DNA of 64,000 nucleotides from Phaeobacter sp. QD34_24 (lineage in GTDB: Bacteria; Pseudomonadota; Alphaproteobacteria; Rhodobacterales; Rhodobacteraceae): contig NZ_JARCJD010000013.1 in assembly GCF_028890115.1 (NCBI RefSeq), positions 62,001-126,000 on the forward strand. The letters are read 5' to 3'. The notes under the pieces were generated by a model. It ran no database searches and was not told where the DNA came from. It saw only the letters and a program-made list of their open reading frames with translations. Positions 1 to 8,532 of the stretch are shown here, in pieces. The position numbers and the translations under genes were made by a program. Position 1 is the first letter of the stretch. Each line of letters opens with the position of its first letter.

Positions 1-302
1 GCGGCAGCGCCTTCAAGGATTTCGGCAAGATGCTGATCGGGGTCCAGATCGCCGTAGATGTAGCTCCAGCGGGTCGCGCCGCCGCTCAGGATCATCGCGC
101 AGCCGCGCTTGCAGGCCGACAGGCATTCGACGCCGCGCACCGAGACACCCTGGGGCAGGTCGGTTCCACTCAGGGCCTGCAGCAGCAGGGCGCCGGGGCG
201 GGGGGCTTCCGGATCGACGCCGTCGCGCCTGCAGGTGGTGCAGACGGTCAAGAGCACCGGTGCCTGTGCCGGGGAGGGGCAGTCTGAAGTATCCTTGGCC
301 AT
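1..302 (-). CDS. DUF1636 metal-binding-like protein (partial, 3' end outside window)
   Basis: The first 100 codons of a small soluble protein are visible; the stop lies beyond the window edge. It starts at the ATG read from 302, behind a GAAGGAG ribosome site about 8 nt upstream. A CTTC pair at residues 21-24 and a later CLSACKRGC cluster give a thioredoxin-like-ferredoxin arrangement of cysteines typical of DUF1636 proteins, which are thought to bind a metal or iron-sulfur centre. A cobalamin riboswitch lies just upstream on the same strand, and cobO lies divergently. I infer a role in cobalt or cobalamin metabolism; the biochemical function is not known to me. Confidence 0.8.
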   Translation of the reverse strand, partial: MAKDTSDCPSPAQAPVLLTVCTTCRRDGVDPEAPRPGALLLQALSGTDLPQGVSVRGVECLSACKRGCAMILSGGATRWSYIYGDLDPDQHLAEILEGAA

Positions 303-423
303 GGTCCGGCGGCTCCTTCGCGGTCCGTTCGACAGACGGGGAAGGGCCAGAAGGGAGCCGCACTGCTGCATCGGCTCTCAACCGGTCGCGGAAACACCCC
401 GTCCGCCCGTTGATCAAATTCGT

Positions 424-612
424 TGGCAGGTCTCCCGGCTTGCGGATCTCAAGGCCGACACAGATGTGCGGGGCCTTTTCGGTGCTCCGGCCTTCCCGGT
501 TTTACCCAGTGGCATGGAGACCTCTCCGGTCACGGTCGCGGGGGCGGCTGTGCTTGGGCCAGATGGCCGTGTCACATTCCCTCTTCGCCTGCTTGCGCAG
601 GAACCAACAAAA
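424..612 (-). promoter_or_regulatory. Cobalamin (B12) riboswitch
   Basis: Read on the minus strand the leader contains the conserved blocks of an AdoCbl riboswitch in order. They are GGGAA (581-577), the B12-box core GCCGCCCCCGCGACCGTGA (548-530), GCCACTGG (513-506) and the closing AGCCGGGAGACCTGCC (440-425). It ends about 120 nt before the DUF1636 start codon, so that gene is the controlled target. The divergent cobO gene is on the other strand and is not downstream of the element. Boundaries are approximate because the outer P1 stem was not folded. Confidence 0.88.
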
Positions 613-675
613 TCCCCTTGCGCTATTGGGGGCTTCCTTGTCAAGACATGGGGCCACAGAGCAGGAGGGCACCCG

Positions 676-1311
676 GTGAGCCAAAAGTCCGATAACGGCA
701 TTTCCGAAGAGGAAGCGGCACGGCACGCGTCAAAGATGGCCAAGATCAAGGCGGCCCGCGACCGCATGATGGCCACCAAGGAGGGCGAAAAGGGGCTGAT
801 CATCGTCCATACCGGCCCCGGAAAAGGCAAATCCAGCTCGGGATTCGGCATGATCATGCGGTGCATCGCCCATCAGATGCCCTGCGCCGTGGTGCAGTTC
901 ATCAAGGGGGGCTGGCAGACCGGCGAGCGCACATTGATCGAAGAGCATTTCGGTGATCTCTGCCAGTTCTACGCCATGGGTGAGGGCTTTACCTGGGAGA
1001 CCCAGGACAAGGCGCGTGATATCGCCGCCGCCCGCGCAGGCTGGGACAAGGCCAAGGAGATGATCCTGGATGAGCGCAATACCATGGTGCTGCTGGATGA
1101 GATTAACATCGCGCTGCGCTATGAGTATCTGGACCTCGACGAGGTGCTGACATTCCTGGTCGAGCAGAAGCCGCCGATGACCCATGTGGTGCTGACCGGG
1201 CGCAACGCCAAGGATGCGCTGATAGAGATCGCCGATTTGGTCACCGAGATGGGCCAGGTCAAGCATCCCTTCCGCGCCGGGATTAAGGCGCAGAAGGGGG
1301 TGGAGTTCTGA
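676..1311 (+). CDS. cobO: Cob(I)yrinic acid a,c-diamide adenosyltransferase
   Basis: This cytoplasmic enzyme transfers the adenosyl group of ATP to the cobalt of cobyrinic acid diamide, giving the coenzyme form of B12. The 211-aa product is the usual CobO/BtuR length. It carries the P-loop HTGPGKGKSSS near residues 38-48, the LLDEIN Walker-B-like segment, and a C-terminal PFRAGIKAQKGVEF tail typical of the family. The GTG at 676 is preferred because GGAGGG sits 7 nt upstream and the protein then begins like other CobO proteins; the frame stays open far upstream without support. It is divergent from the riboswitch-controlled DUF1636 gene. Confidence 0.95.
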   Translation: MSQKSDNGISEEEAARHASKMAKIKAARDRMMATKEGEKGLIIVHTGPGKGKSSSGFGMIMRCIAHQMPCAVVQFIKGGWQTGERTLIEEHFGDLCQFYAMGEGFTWETQDKARDIAAARAGWDKAKEMILDERNTMVLLDEINIALRYEYLDLDEVLTFLVEQKPPMTHVVLTGRNAKDALIEIADLVTEMGQVKHPFRAGIKAQKGVEF

Positions 1312-1357
1312 CAGAACTAAGCTGTTTCAATAGCTTGGTCGCCGCGGCCCCGGATGC

Positions 1358-2983
1358 CTATGCAAGAGCGGTTCTGTCCCCGCGCGCCGGATCTGCCGCC
1401 TGTGCGGGGTCTGTCTGCGGCGCGGTTTTCTCTTTGATGTAGGCGTCCACTGCGGCGCGCTGGGACTCGCCCAGGCGCAGGCCCAGTTTGGTGCGGCGCC
1501 AGAGGAAATCCTCGCCGCTTCGGGTCCATTCGTTGGCGATGGACCAGTCCAACTCCCGCGCGGTGATGGTGGCGCCGAAATCCTGCCCCAGGGCGGCGGC
1601 CGTCTTGGCATTGCCGAGGATCAGCCGCGCCTCGGTGCCATAGGCACGGATCAGGCGGCGCGCCCAATATGCGGTCAGGAAGGGGTAATCCGCTTTCAGC
1701 TGGTCCTGCAGTTTCACAACATCGCCAACCGGGAAATCGCCGCCCGGCAGCGGGATCCCCGCCGTCCAGTTGTGGCCCACGCCCGGCAGGGCTTCGCCGA
1801 TCTTTTTCAGCGCGGATTCGGCCAGTTTGCGATAGGTGGTGATCTTGCCGCCAAAGACGTTCAGCAGCGGTGCAGCGCCCTTTTCCAGCGTCAGCACATA
1901 TTCCCGCGTGGCCGCCGTCGCCGAGCTGGCGCCATCATCATAAAGGGGGCGGACGCCGGAATAGGTCCAGACGATATCCGCGCGCTGCAGCGGTTTTTCG
2001 AAGTACTGCGAGGCAAAATCGATCAGGTAGTCCTGTTCCTCGGGGGTGCAGCTGGGCGCGGTGCCGGGATCGGGGTGATCGGCGTCGGTGGTGCCGATCA
2101 GGGTGAAATCCTCTTCATAGGGAATGGCAAAGATGATCCGCCCGTCGGTGCCCTGGAAGAAGTAGCAGCGATTGTGCTCATAAAGCTTTGGCACCACGAT
2201 ATGGCTGCCGCGCACCAGGCGCACCCCTTCGCGGCTGTTCTGTCCCAGTTTCTGTTTCAGCACATCGGCAACCCAGGGCCCTGCCGCATTGACCAGCATC
2301 TTGGCGCGCCGGATGAAGACCTCGCCGGTGGTGTGGTTCTTCAGATGGATGACCCAGTGATCTTCGGCGCGTTCGGCCACCAGAACCTCGGTGCGGGTCA
2401 TGATCTCGGCGCCGCGGGCCAGGGCATCACGGGCGTTCAGCACCACCAGACGGGTGTCCTCCACCCAGCAATCGGAATATTCAAAAGCGGTTTTGAACTT
2501 GTCCTTCAGCGGCAGGCCCGCCGCGTCGCGGGTCAGGTCCAGCTTGGCCGTACCCGGCAGGATGCCGCGCTTGCCCAAGGAATCATAGAGAAACAGGCCC
2601 AGCCGGATCAGCCATGCCGGGCGGCGGCCCTTCATCCAGGGCATCACCAAGGTCAGTAGCCGCGAGGTGGGGGTCTCGCTGTCAAAGCGCATATCCCTAT
2701 GAAACGGCAAGACAAAGCGCATCGGCCAGGAGATATGCGGCATCGCCTTCAACAGGACTTCGCGTTCGATCAGGGCTTCGCGCACCAGGCGCAACTCGAA
2801 ATACTCAAGATAGCGCAAGCCCCCGTGAAACAGCTTGGTCGAGGCCGAGGAGGTGGCCGAGGCCAGGTCGTTCATTTCCGCAAGGCTCACCGTGAGGCCG
2901 CGCCCGGCCGCATCGCGCGCGATGCCGCAACCGTTGATGCCGCCGCCGATGATGAACAGGTCGGTGATCTTGTCATCCGTCAT
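1358..2983 (-). CDS. glpD: Glycerol-3-phosphate dehydrogenase (FAD, respiratory)
   Basis: GlpD oxidises sn-glycerol 3-phosphate to dihydroxyacetone phosphate and passes electrons to quinone at the inner membrane. The 541-aa protein has an N-terminal FAD-binding motif GGGINGCG near residues 12-19, the GLRYLE segment, the family motif NAAGPWVADVL, and a C-terminal domain rich in Arg/Glu, all in the normal order and at normal length. The start overlaps the end of glpR by 11 nt, which indicates a glpR-glpD transcript. No glycerol kinase or facilitator gene is present in the window, so the substrate supply genes must lie elsewhere. Confidence 0.96.
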   Translation of the reverse strand: MTDDKITDLFIIGGGINGCGIARDAAGRGLTVSLAEMNDLASATSSASTKLFHGGLRYLEYFELRLVREALIEREVLLKAMPHISWPMRFVLPFHRDMRFDSETPTSRLLTLVMPWMKGRRPAWLIRLGLFLYDSLGKRGILPGTAKLDLTRDAAGLPLKDKFKTAFEYSDCWVEDTRLVVLNARDALARGAEIMTRTEVLVAERAEDHWVIHLKNHTTGEVFIRRAKMLVNAAGPWVADVLKQKLGQNSREGVRLVRGSHIVVPKLYEHNRCYFFQGTDGRIIFAIPYEEDFTLIGTTDADHPDPGTAPSCTPEEQDYLIDFASQYFEKPLQRADIVWTYSGVRPLYDDGASSATAATREYVLTLEKGAAPLLNVFGGKITTYRKLAESALKKIGEALPGVGHNWTAGIPLPGGDFPVGDVVKLQDQLKADYPFLTAYWARRLIRAYGTEARLILGNAKTAAALGQDFGATITARELDWSIANEWTRSGEDFLWRRTKLGLRLGESQRAAVDAYIKEKTAPQTDPAQAADPARGDRTALA

Positions 2984-3773
2984 TTTCGTCGCTTTCGTTT
3001 TCGTTTTCGCTTTGGCCAGCGATCAGGATGCGGGTTCCCGCCATGCGCGCGGCCTCGGCAAAGGCATCGGGCACCGGGGCGTCGGTGATGACGAGGTCCA
3101 GATCCGCCACATCGCAGATCCGCACCGGGGCAGAGCGCTGGAACTTGCCGTGATCGCAGACCAAGACGCGGGTGCGGGCGTTTTTCAGGATTGCGCGGGC
3201 CACGGAGACCTCGCGGGCGTCGTGGTCGAGGATGGCACCGTCCTCGTCCATGGCCGAGGCGCCGATCACCGCGAAATCCACCTTGTAGCGGGAGATGAAT
3301 TCCACCGCGTCTTCGCCCACGATGGCGCCATCGCTTTGCCGCACCGCCCCGCCGACCAGGATCAACTCCCGGCTTTCGCCGCCCATCATCATGTTTATAA
3401 TATTGATATTGTTCGATATAACCGTAAGGCCGCGATGGCCGGACAGGGCGCGCGCCACCTGTTCTGTGGAGGTGCCGATATTCAGCGTCACCGAGCAGTT
3501 TTCCGGGATTACCTCTGCGGCGATGGCGGCCATGGCCTGCTTTCCCTCGGCATTGAGCTTGCGCCGGTCGCCATAGGCACGGTTGGCGGCGGCGCTGATC
3601 CGAACCGCGCCACCGTGGATGCGGGACAACGCTCCGCGGGTCGAAAGATCCCGCAGATCCGCGCGCACGGTCTGCGCCGAGACGCCAAAGCGCCTGGCAA
3701 GGTCATCGACCTCGACGCGATCCTGTTCGTTCAACAGGTCGACAATTTCACTTTGGCGCGTTGTGGCATCCAT
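2973..3773 (-). CDS. glpR: DeoR-family transcriptional repressor, GlpR type
   Basis: This regulator is expected to repress glycerol-3-phosphate genes and to release DNA when it binds a phosphorylated ligand. The 266-aa product has an N-terminal DeoR helix-turn-helix (VEVDDLARRFGVSAQTVRAD, residues ~20-39), the SRIHGGA linker and a DeoR C-terminal sensor domain. I place the start at the ATG read from 3773 because AAAGGA lies about 6 nt upstream; an in-frame ATG 24 nt earlier has no ribosome site. It overlaps glpD. The last residues are unusually acidic (ENENESDENDG). Confidence 0.9.
   Translation of the reverse strand: MDATTRQSEIVDLLNEQDRVEVDDLARRFGVSAQTVRADLRDLSTRGALSRIHGGAVRISAAANRAYGDRRKLNAEGKQAMAAIAAEVIPENCSVTLNIGTSTEQVARALSGHRGLTVISNNINIINMMMGGESRELILVGGAVRQSDGAIVGEDAVEFISRYKVDFAVIGASAMDEDGAILDHDAREVSVARAILKNARTRVLVCDHGKFQRSAPVRICDVADLDLVITDAPVPDAFAEAARMAGTRILIAGQSENENESDENDG
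2983..3009 (-). promoter_or_regulatory. Tandem TTTCG array at the glpD start (candidate GlpR sites)
   Basis: On the plus strand TTTTCG or TTTCG occurs four times in 27 bp (2983, 2993, 2998, 3004). It overlaps the glpD start and the 3' end of glpR, where it encodes an acidic Glu/Asn tail. Tandem TTTC-type repeats are known operators for some DeoR-family regulators, such as AgaR. The same TTTTCG word forms the palindromes in front of glpR. This may be an internal operator or just an acidic tail. Confidence 0.4.
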
Positions 3774-3807
3774 GGGCTTTCCTTTCATGGGTGCCACCTA
3801 GTGATTC

Positions 3808-3840
3808 ATTTTCGAAATGTCATCACTTTATTTTCGAAAA
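3808..3840 (-). promoter_or_regulatory. Paired TTTTCGAAA palindromes in the glpR promoter
   Basis: Two near-identical palindromes, ATTTTCGAAAT (3808-3818) and TTTTCGAAAA (3831-3840), lie 35-67 bp upstream of the chosen glpR start. Their centres are 22 bp apart, close to two helical turns. A third half-site, CTTCGTTTT, follows at 3842. The arrangement fits an autoregulatory operator for the adjacent DeoR-family protein. Confidence 0.6.
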
Positions 3841-3959
3841 ACTTCGTTTTGATGGTTCCTATGCGTTTTTCCCCATTTTGCCGACGCAAGGGAAAGGCGC
3901 CGCCCCAAGGTGTTTTGGAGCGGCGCGGCAAGGATTGGCGTGATCGGAGTGTGGCCGTG

Positions 3960-5039
3960 TCAGTTGAGCCGGATCAGGTGATTGTCCCAGCGCAGGGCGG
4001 CGCTGCGCAACGGTCTGAGCTGGCCCTGGACAAGCTCGACAACCTTTCCGGTGCCGGAACTGGCAATCAGGCCCGCGCGTGATTGCGCCAAGCCACAGAC
4101 ATCCGCCAGCCCGTATTCGCCGTTCATCTCGCCGCTTTCGCAGTCGAACACCTGCATCACGCTGCCCCGCGGCGAGGTCACCGCCACCTGGCGCCCGTCC
4201 GGGGTAAAGGCGATCGAGCCGCCATAGCCGTTGAGATTGCGCAGGCGCGGATCATCTTCGGCCATCAGGCGGGGGGACATGCCCGGGCGATGCAGGCCAA
4301 CGATGGGCACATCCGCGCCCAGATCCCCCTGCCACTGCATGGCAAACCCCACCGTGCCATCCGCCCGAATGGCCAGGTGGCGGATCGAATTCTTGTGCAG
4401 CTCCGGTTCCAGTTCGACCTGCTCGGTGATCGCTCCGTCGAAATCCAGATAGCTGAGGTTGGGGCGCATGGTGGGAATGTTCAGCTTGGCCCGGCCACTG
4501 TCGGGGTGGGTCTCGATGCCGCCATTGGCCACCACCAGCCCGCTGCCATCTGCCTTGAGCAGCATGTCATGCGGCCCGGTGCCGCCAGAGGCAAAACTGC
4601 CAATGCGCCGGTAGTCTGCGCGGGCATCCCAAACACCGATGATGCCCCGCCCGGCCTCATAGTCGTTTTCGGTGGTCATCAGCAGGCTGCCATCGGCGGT
4701 AAACACTCCGTGCCCATAGAAATGATGACCTGCCGGAGGTTCCAGCCGCGACAGCTGTTCACCGGTGCGGCAGTCGATCACATCGGCAAAGCGACCGGGG
4801 CGGCGGGCAAAGCCGACCGCTTCGGGGCGGTGGGGATGGGCGGTCGCCGCATGGCCGCGGGCGGGCAGCGGGCGGGTGAACAGGATCTCTCCGTCCTCGG
4901 CGAGGCCTGCCAGAAGGTGGCGTCCATCGGCAGTTTTGCCGGCCGAAAGATAGGCCGGTGAGCCAAGATCGGCCCAACTGGCCGCAGGCGCCATGCCCGC
5001 CGCCAGAAGCCCTGCCAGAAATCCACGTCGTGAAGGCAT
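3960..5039 (-). CDS. DUF1513 periplasmic beta-propeller-like protein
   Basis: The 359-aa protein has a twin-arginine type leader (PSRRGFLAGLLAAG), so export to the periplasm in folded form is likely. The rest is a repeated-strand protein of the DUF1513 family with motifs such as GHGVF, NGGIETHPDSGR and SIRHLAIR, probably a beta-propeller. DUF1513 genes usually follow an imelysin and a dihaem oxidoreductase, as here: the imelysin ends 17 nt upstream. Its biochemical role is unknown; the neighbours suggest iron uptake. The start at 5039 has AGGAG about 8 nt upstream. Confidence 0.85.
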   Translation of the reverse strand: MPSRRGFLAGLLAAGMAPAASWADLGSPAYLSAGKTADGRHLLAGLAEDGEILFTRPLPARGHAATAHPHRPEAVGFARRPGRFADVIDCRTGEQLSRLEPPAGHHFYGHGVFTADGSLLMTTENDYEAGRGIIGVWDARADYRRIGSFASGGTGPHDMLLKADGSGLVVANGGIETHPDSGRAKLNIPTMRPNLSYLDFDGAITEQVELEPELHKNSIRHLAIRADGTVGFAMQWQGDLGADVPIVGLHRPGMSPRLMAEDDPRLRNLNGYGGSIAFTPDGRQVAVTSPRGSVMQVFDCESGEMNGEYGLADVCGLAQSRAGLIASSGTGKVVELVQGQLRPLRSAALRWDNHLIRLN

Positions 5040-5056
5040 TGCGGGTACTCCTGTGC

Positions 5057-6109
5057 TTAGTCGCCGTCGAGCGAATTGAAGCCCGCCTCGACACCCAGCG
5101 CCGGGCCAAGCTCCAGCCCGACGGTTTCGCGCAGGTTGCGGATGCTTTGCTGCAGGGCCTCGATACGCAGTCTGGGCCCCGGTTGCGTCACCCCGGCAAA
5201 GACCGGATCCTCCAGCCGGTCGGCCTGGGCGCGGACCTTGGTGAAGCTCGTCGCAAGCTGCGCCTGCAGCTCCGGATCCTCCTGGGCCAGGATCAGCGTC
5301 AATTCCTCCAGCGCCTGCAGGGACAGCTGGACATGACGCAGGGACCGGCCCGAGCGATAGGCCTCGGCGCGTTTGGGGCGAGGTTTGTCAAAACTGCCCA
5401 GCGGACGGCCCAGGCGCATGTCGATCAGGATCTCCAGGCCGGTGTTCACGGCCTTGAAAAGCTCCTGTTTGACTTCGATCTCGCTGCGGTAGCGATCCTG
5501 GGGGCTGCGCATCTTGTCGGCATAGTCAGCGATCCAACCCTCCTGGATGGCGCGGCTGGTTGCGGCGATGTCTTGGGCGATGGCGCGGGTCAGCTGGCAG
5601 CGGAACGCGGCGCTTTCGGTTTGCTGCATGTCCGCGTCGAACAGAAGAAACTCCAGCGCGTAAAAGCCGCGCGCCGCGATCGAGACGGTGGAATAGGCAT
5701 CGGGGTCGGCCACAATCGGGTCGTTTGCGCGGATCAGGGCATAAAGCGCCTTGGGGGTCTTGCCACGGCTGTCGGGCCAGAAGGCCAGGGCAAAGGCACG
5801 GTTGTCCGTCTCGCTGGGGCCGAAGCGCAGGTGGCTGACGCGGACCCAGGCATCAAAGGCGGCGCCATAGGCCGCGCGCAGCGGTTCCGAGTTCGGATCG
5901 CAGTCTTGCGCTGCGCTTTCGCTCAACTGCTCCGATGTGTCCACCAGGGCGCCATATCCGGGCAGGATATGCTGATCGATCGCCTGTGCGACCACGTCGG
6001 CGCGCAAGATCGAGGGCGGCAGCAGCAGAGCAGCAGACAGGGCCGCAACGAGCAGGCGGGCCACGGGCATCCGAGGCAGGGAGATCTGGGGCAGGGGGGG
6101 ACGCATCAT
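5057..6109 (-). CDS. Imelysin-family (M75) periplasmic protein, variant motif
   Basis: The 350-aa product has a hydrophobic export signal (residues ~16-37) and an imelysin/EfeO-like helical domain. Imelysins are periplasmic iron-uptake proteins with a GxHxxE motif; here the equivalent segment reads GFYALE (residues 148-153), with Tyr in place of His. The start ATG read from 6109 overlaps the stop of the dihaem oxidoreductase gene (ATGA), so the two are translationally coupled. It lies between that gene and the DUF1513 gene, a widespread iron-related arrangement. Confidence 0.85.
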   Translation of the reverse strand: MMRPPLPQISLPRMPVARLLVAALSAALLLPPSILRADVVAQAIDQHILPGYGALVDTSEQLSESAAQDCDPNSEPLRAAYGAAFDAWVRVSHLRFGPSETDNRAFALAFWPDSRGKTPKALYALIRANDPIVADPDAYSTVSIAARGFYALEFLLFDADMQQTESAAFRCQLTRAIAQDIAATSRAIQEGWIADYADKMRSPQDRYRSEIEVKQELFKAVNTGLEILIDMRLGRPLGSFDKPRPKRAEAYRSGRSLRHVQLSLQALEELTLILAQEDPELQAQLATSFTKVRAQADRLEDPVFAGVTQPGPRLRIEALQQSIRNLRETVGLELGPALGVEAGFNSLDGD

Positions 6110-7677
6110 AGGCTCTCCAGGAAACGCAAAAGATCGGCCCGGGCATCGGGCGCTAGGGATATCACGCGGTCGCGTGCGGCTTCGGCCTCGCCACCATGCC
6201 AGAGGATCGCCTCCAGCAGGGTGCGGGCACGCCCATCGTGCAGGAAGGTGGCGCGGGCAGAGACCTGCTGCGTCAGCCCGATCCCCCAGAGTGGCGGCGT
6301 GCGCCATTCCCGCCCTGTGGCGCGCGCCTCGGGGCTGTGATCGGCCAGACCATCGCCCATGTCATGCAGCAGCAGATCGCTATAGGGCCAGATCAGCTGG
6401 AAACTGTGCTCGGGGCGGTCGTTCAGGCGATGGGTGACGAATTTCGGTCTGTGACAGCTGGCGCAACCGCTGTCGTGGAAGATCCACTTTCCGCGCAGCA
6501 CCTGTGGATCCTCAGGCGCGCGGCGGGCAGGCACGGCCAGGTTGCGGGCATAGAAGGTGACCAGATCCATGTTCGGCTGGTCGATCTCGCTGCCGCGCGC
6601 ATCGCCATCTCCGTGCGGAGCGCTGCGGCAGTCGTGTTGCTGGTCGGTGCAGTCGCCCCAGGCCGCGGGAAAAAGCGGCGTCGAAATCCCGATATCGCCG
6701 GAAAAGGCGGCGGCGGATTGTTCGTGCACCGTGGCCATGCCGGCTTTGAGACCAAAGCGCCCCAACATGATCTGCTGAAACTCCCGCGACCAGACCAGAT
6801 TGGCGCGGCCGGAAATACCGTCGCCGTCCGCGTCCTCGGGGTCGGCAGCGGCGAGGATATCGGCCGTGGGGATGGCCTCCAACAGGCCCAGGCCGATCAT
6901 CGATGGCGCCAGCCGTGGCGACAGTCTTGCCTGAGGGTGCAGCGGGCCATAGCCCAATTGCGTGGCCTGATAGCTGGGCTTGCGCAGGGTCACGGTGTCA
7001 CCGCCGTTCAGCGTGACCGGGATCTCCTCGTATTGGATGGCCAGCCGGTATTCCGGAGCGATGCCGGGGGCAGAGAAATCCTGCAACTGGCGGCCATAGG
7101 TGGGATCGGGAGCGGTGCCGATATAGTCCCGGATCGCCTGCAGTTCGGAGGGGACCGGCCCCGGCACCGAGATGCGCAGGAACATGGCGGCAGAGCGATA
7201 TTCCGGTCCCTCTGGCACATGGCCGCGCCCGTCCTTGATATGGCAGCGTTGGCAGGACCGGGCATTATAGAGCGGGCCGAGCCCGTCCGAGGCGCGGGTG
7301 GAGGCCGGAGAGAACACCCAGATCTTCTTGAACAGACCATTGCCGAGTTTGAACTCGAGCTCCTGCTCGAAAGAGAGGTTGGCGGAGTGTTGGGAAAAGG
7401 CCTCGTCATCGCCGCGGGCGCGCACGGTTGCGGCCCCGGCAGGGCGGTCTTCGTAGGGTTCTGCTGCGGTGAAATCCCTTGGCGGTGCAATGGCCTCCCG
7501 GATACGGGCGGTTTCGGCGTCGGTACGGGGGATCACGTCCAGATGCGGATCGCCCAGGGAAAGCGGATCAAGGTCCATCGCCCCGGCAGGGGCGGCGATG
7601 CTGGCTGCGAACAGGATCGCAGCCAGACAGAGGTTATTCGTCCGCCTCTTCCATCTTGGTGGCGTTGAGTTGTGCAT
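6106..7677 (-). CDS. Di-haem oxidoreductase (DUF1111 family)
   Basis: This is a periplasmic c-type cytochrome-like protein of 523 aa with two CxxCH haem sites, CQRCH (142-146) and CASCH (405-409). An export signal covers residues ~9-33. The family is related to dihaem peroxidases and is often annotated as thiol oxidoreductase. The ATG read from 7677 is chosen because it gives a proper signal peptide; it overlaps the bfr 3' end by 44 nt and has only a weak ribosome site, so the start is uncertain. Neighbours are bacterioferritin upstream and an imelysin and DUF1513 gene downstream, suggesting a redox step in iron acquisition. Confidence 0.88.
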   Translation of the reverse strand: MHNSTPPRWKRRTNNLCLAAILFAASIAAPAGAMDLDPLSLGDPHLDVIPRTDAETARIREAIAPPRDFTAAEPYEDRPAGAATVRARGDDEAFSQHSANLSFEQELEFKLGNGLFKKIWVFSPASTRASDGLGPLYNARSCQRCHIKDGRGHVPEGPEYRSAAMFLRISVPGPVPSELQAIRDYIGTAPDPTYGRQLQDFSAPGIAPEYRLAIQYEEIPVTLNGGDTVTLRKPSYQATQLGYGPLHPQARLSPRLAPSMIGLGLLEAIPTADILAAADPEDADGDGISGRANLVWSREFQQIMLGRFGLKAGMATVHEQSAAAFSGDIGISTPLFPAAWGDCTDQQHDCRSAPHGDGDARGSEIDQPNMDLVTFYARNLAVPARRAPEDPQVLRGKWIFHDSGCASCHRPKFVTHRLNDRPEHSFQLIWPYSDLLLHDMGDGLADHSPEARATGREWRTPPLWGIGLTQQVSARATFLHDGRARTLLEAILWHGGEAEAARDRVISLAPDARADLLRFLESL

Positions 7678-8122
7678 AGTTTTCGGCGCCGATGCGGTCG
7701 TGGAGTTCCAGCTGGGTTTCGAGGAAATCGATATGACCTTCTTCATCGGCCATCAATGCCTCAAACAGCTTCATGGTGACATAGTCGCCCGCCTTATCGC
7801 AGGCTTCGCGGGCTTCCTTGTAAAGCGCGCGGGCGCTGATTTCCGCCGCCAGATCGCATTCCAGGGTTTCCTTGGGTGTCTGGCCGATGCGCAGCGGGTC
7901 GAGCTTTTGCAGGTTGGGATGACCGCCCAGGAACAGGATCCGCTCGATCAGCTTGTCCGCGTGTTCCATCTCTTCGATGCTTTCTTCGCGGCTTTTCTTG
8001 GCCATGCTGCCAAGACCCCAGTCGTCTTGCATCCGGTAATGCAACCAATACTGGCTGACTGCGGTCAGTTCATGGCGCAAGGCTTTGTTGAGATATTCGA
8101 TGACTGTTGGGTCGCCCTTCAT
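7634..8122 (-). CDS. bfr: Bacterioferritin
   Basis: Bacterioferritin is a 24-mer haem-containing cage that oxidises and stores iron in the cytoplasm. The 162-aa product is full length. It keeps every ferroxidase ligand at canonical positions: Glu18, Glu51, His54, Glu94, Glu127 and His130, plus Met52, the haem axial ligand. The start lies inside the 3' end of the bacterioferritin-associated ferredoxin gene and the stop lies inside the start of the dihaem oxidoreductase gene, so the genes form one compact operon. Confidence 0.97.
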   Translation of the reverse strand: MKGDPTVIEYLNKALRHELTAVSQYWLHYRMQDDWGLGSMAKKSREESIEEMEHADKLIERILFLGGHPNLQKLDPLRIGQTPKETLECDLAAEISARALYKEAREACDKAGDYVTMKLFEALMADEEGHIDFLETQLELHDRIGAENYAQLNATKMEEADE

Positions 8123-8363
8123 GGCTTATCTCCTGTCTATGTGGCGTGCGTAGATTCTGCAGCTGCGCAGGCACATTCACCTTAGCATTGCCACGCATGG
8201 TGTCGAGGAAGAGTGGCATGCAGCCGCCGCAGTCGGCGGCTTTTCCAAGGGCGTGATAGATCTTGCCAGGCGTGATGATGGTCTGTGGATCGCTGGTGCG
8301 CATCCAGTCAATGGCGGCATGAATGTCGTGATCGGTGATCTGGGTGCAGTGGCAGACAATCAT
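8070..8363 (-). CDS. bfd: Bacterioferritin-associated ferredoxin
   Basis: Bfd is a small [2Fe-2S] protein that reduces bacterioferritin so that stored iron can be released. The 97-aa product begins [11 protein letters not shown], giving Cys4 and Cys6, and has CGGC at residues 45-48; together these are the four cluster ligands of BFD-type domains. The family core ends near residue 60, so about 35 C-terminal residues are extra. This tail is encoded by DNA that overlaps the bfr start by 53 nt. The gene heads the bfd-bfr-dihaem-imelysin-DUF1513 operon. Confidence 0.9.
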   Translation of the reverse strand: MIVCHCTQITDHDIHAAIDWMRTSDPQTIITPGKIYHALGKAADCGGCMPLFLDTMRGNAKVNVPAQLQNLRTPHRQEISHEGRPNSHRISQQSLAP

Positions 8364-8433
8364 GCGCGCAGTCCATGCAGGGGGCAGACAGAGAGGCCGG
8401 TCAGAGCGGCTTCGGTGGTGGGTGTAAATATCC

Positions 8434-8475
8434 GACAAAAACAGTCATCAAGCAAGTCAAAATGCTGAGTGTTTC
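8434..8475 (-). promoter_or_regulatory. Candidate iron-responsive region upstream of bfd
   Basis: The region holds GACAAAAACAGTC (8434-8446), a GAC-N7-GTC palindrome, and AATGCTGAGTGTTTC (8461-8475). Near-matches to both words occur in the hemP promoter, at 11559-11571 and 11463-11477. On the minus strand TTGACTTGCT lies between them and could be a -35 element. I infer a shared regulator of iron genes but cannot name it. Confidence 0.4.
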
Positions 8476-8532
8476 TATCGGAATTTGCGTCGATCACCGG
8501 ATTTTGAGCGTTCAGCCAGAGGTTTCCGCCAT

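Noticed and set aside
1319-1336. Small AAGCT/AGCTT inverted repeat between cobO and glpD
   Set aside because: A 5-bp stem without a T-run is too weak to call a terminator.
5057-6307. Imelysin start 198 nt upstream at 6307
   Set aside because: The extra residues overlap the dihaem oxidoreductase gene and have shadow-frame composition. The ATG at 6109 gives the signal peptide and an ATGA junction.
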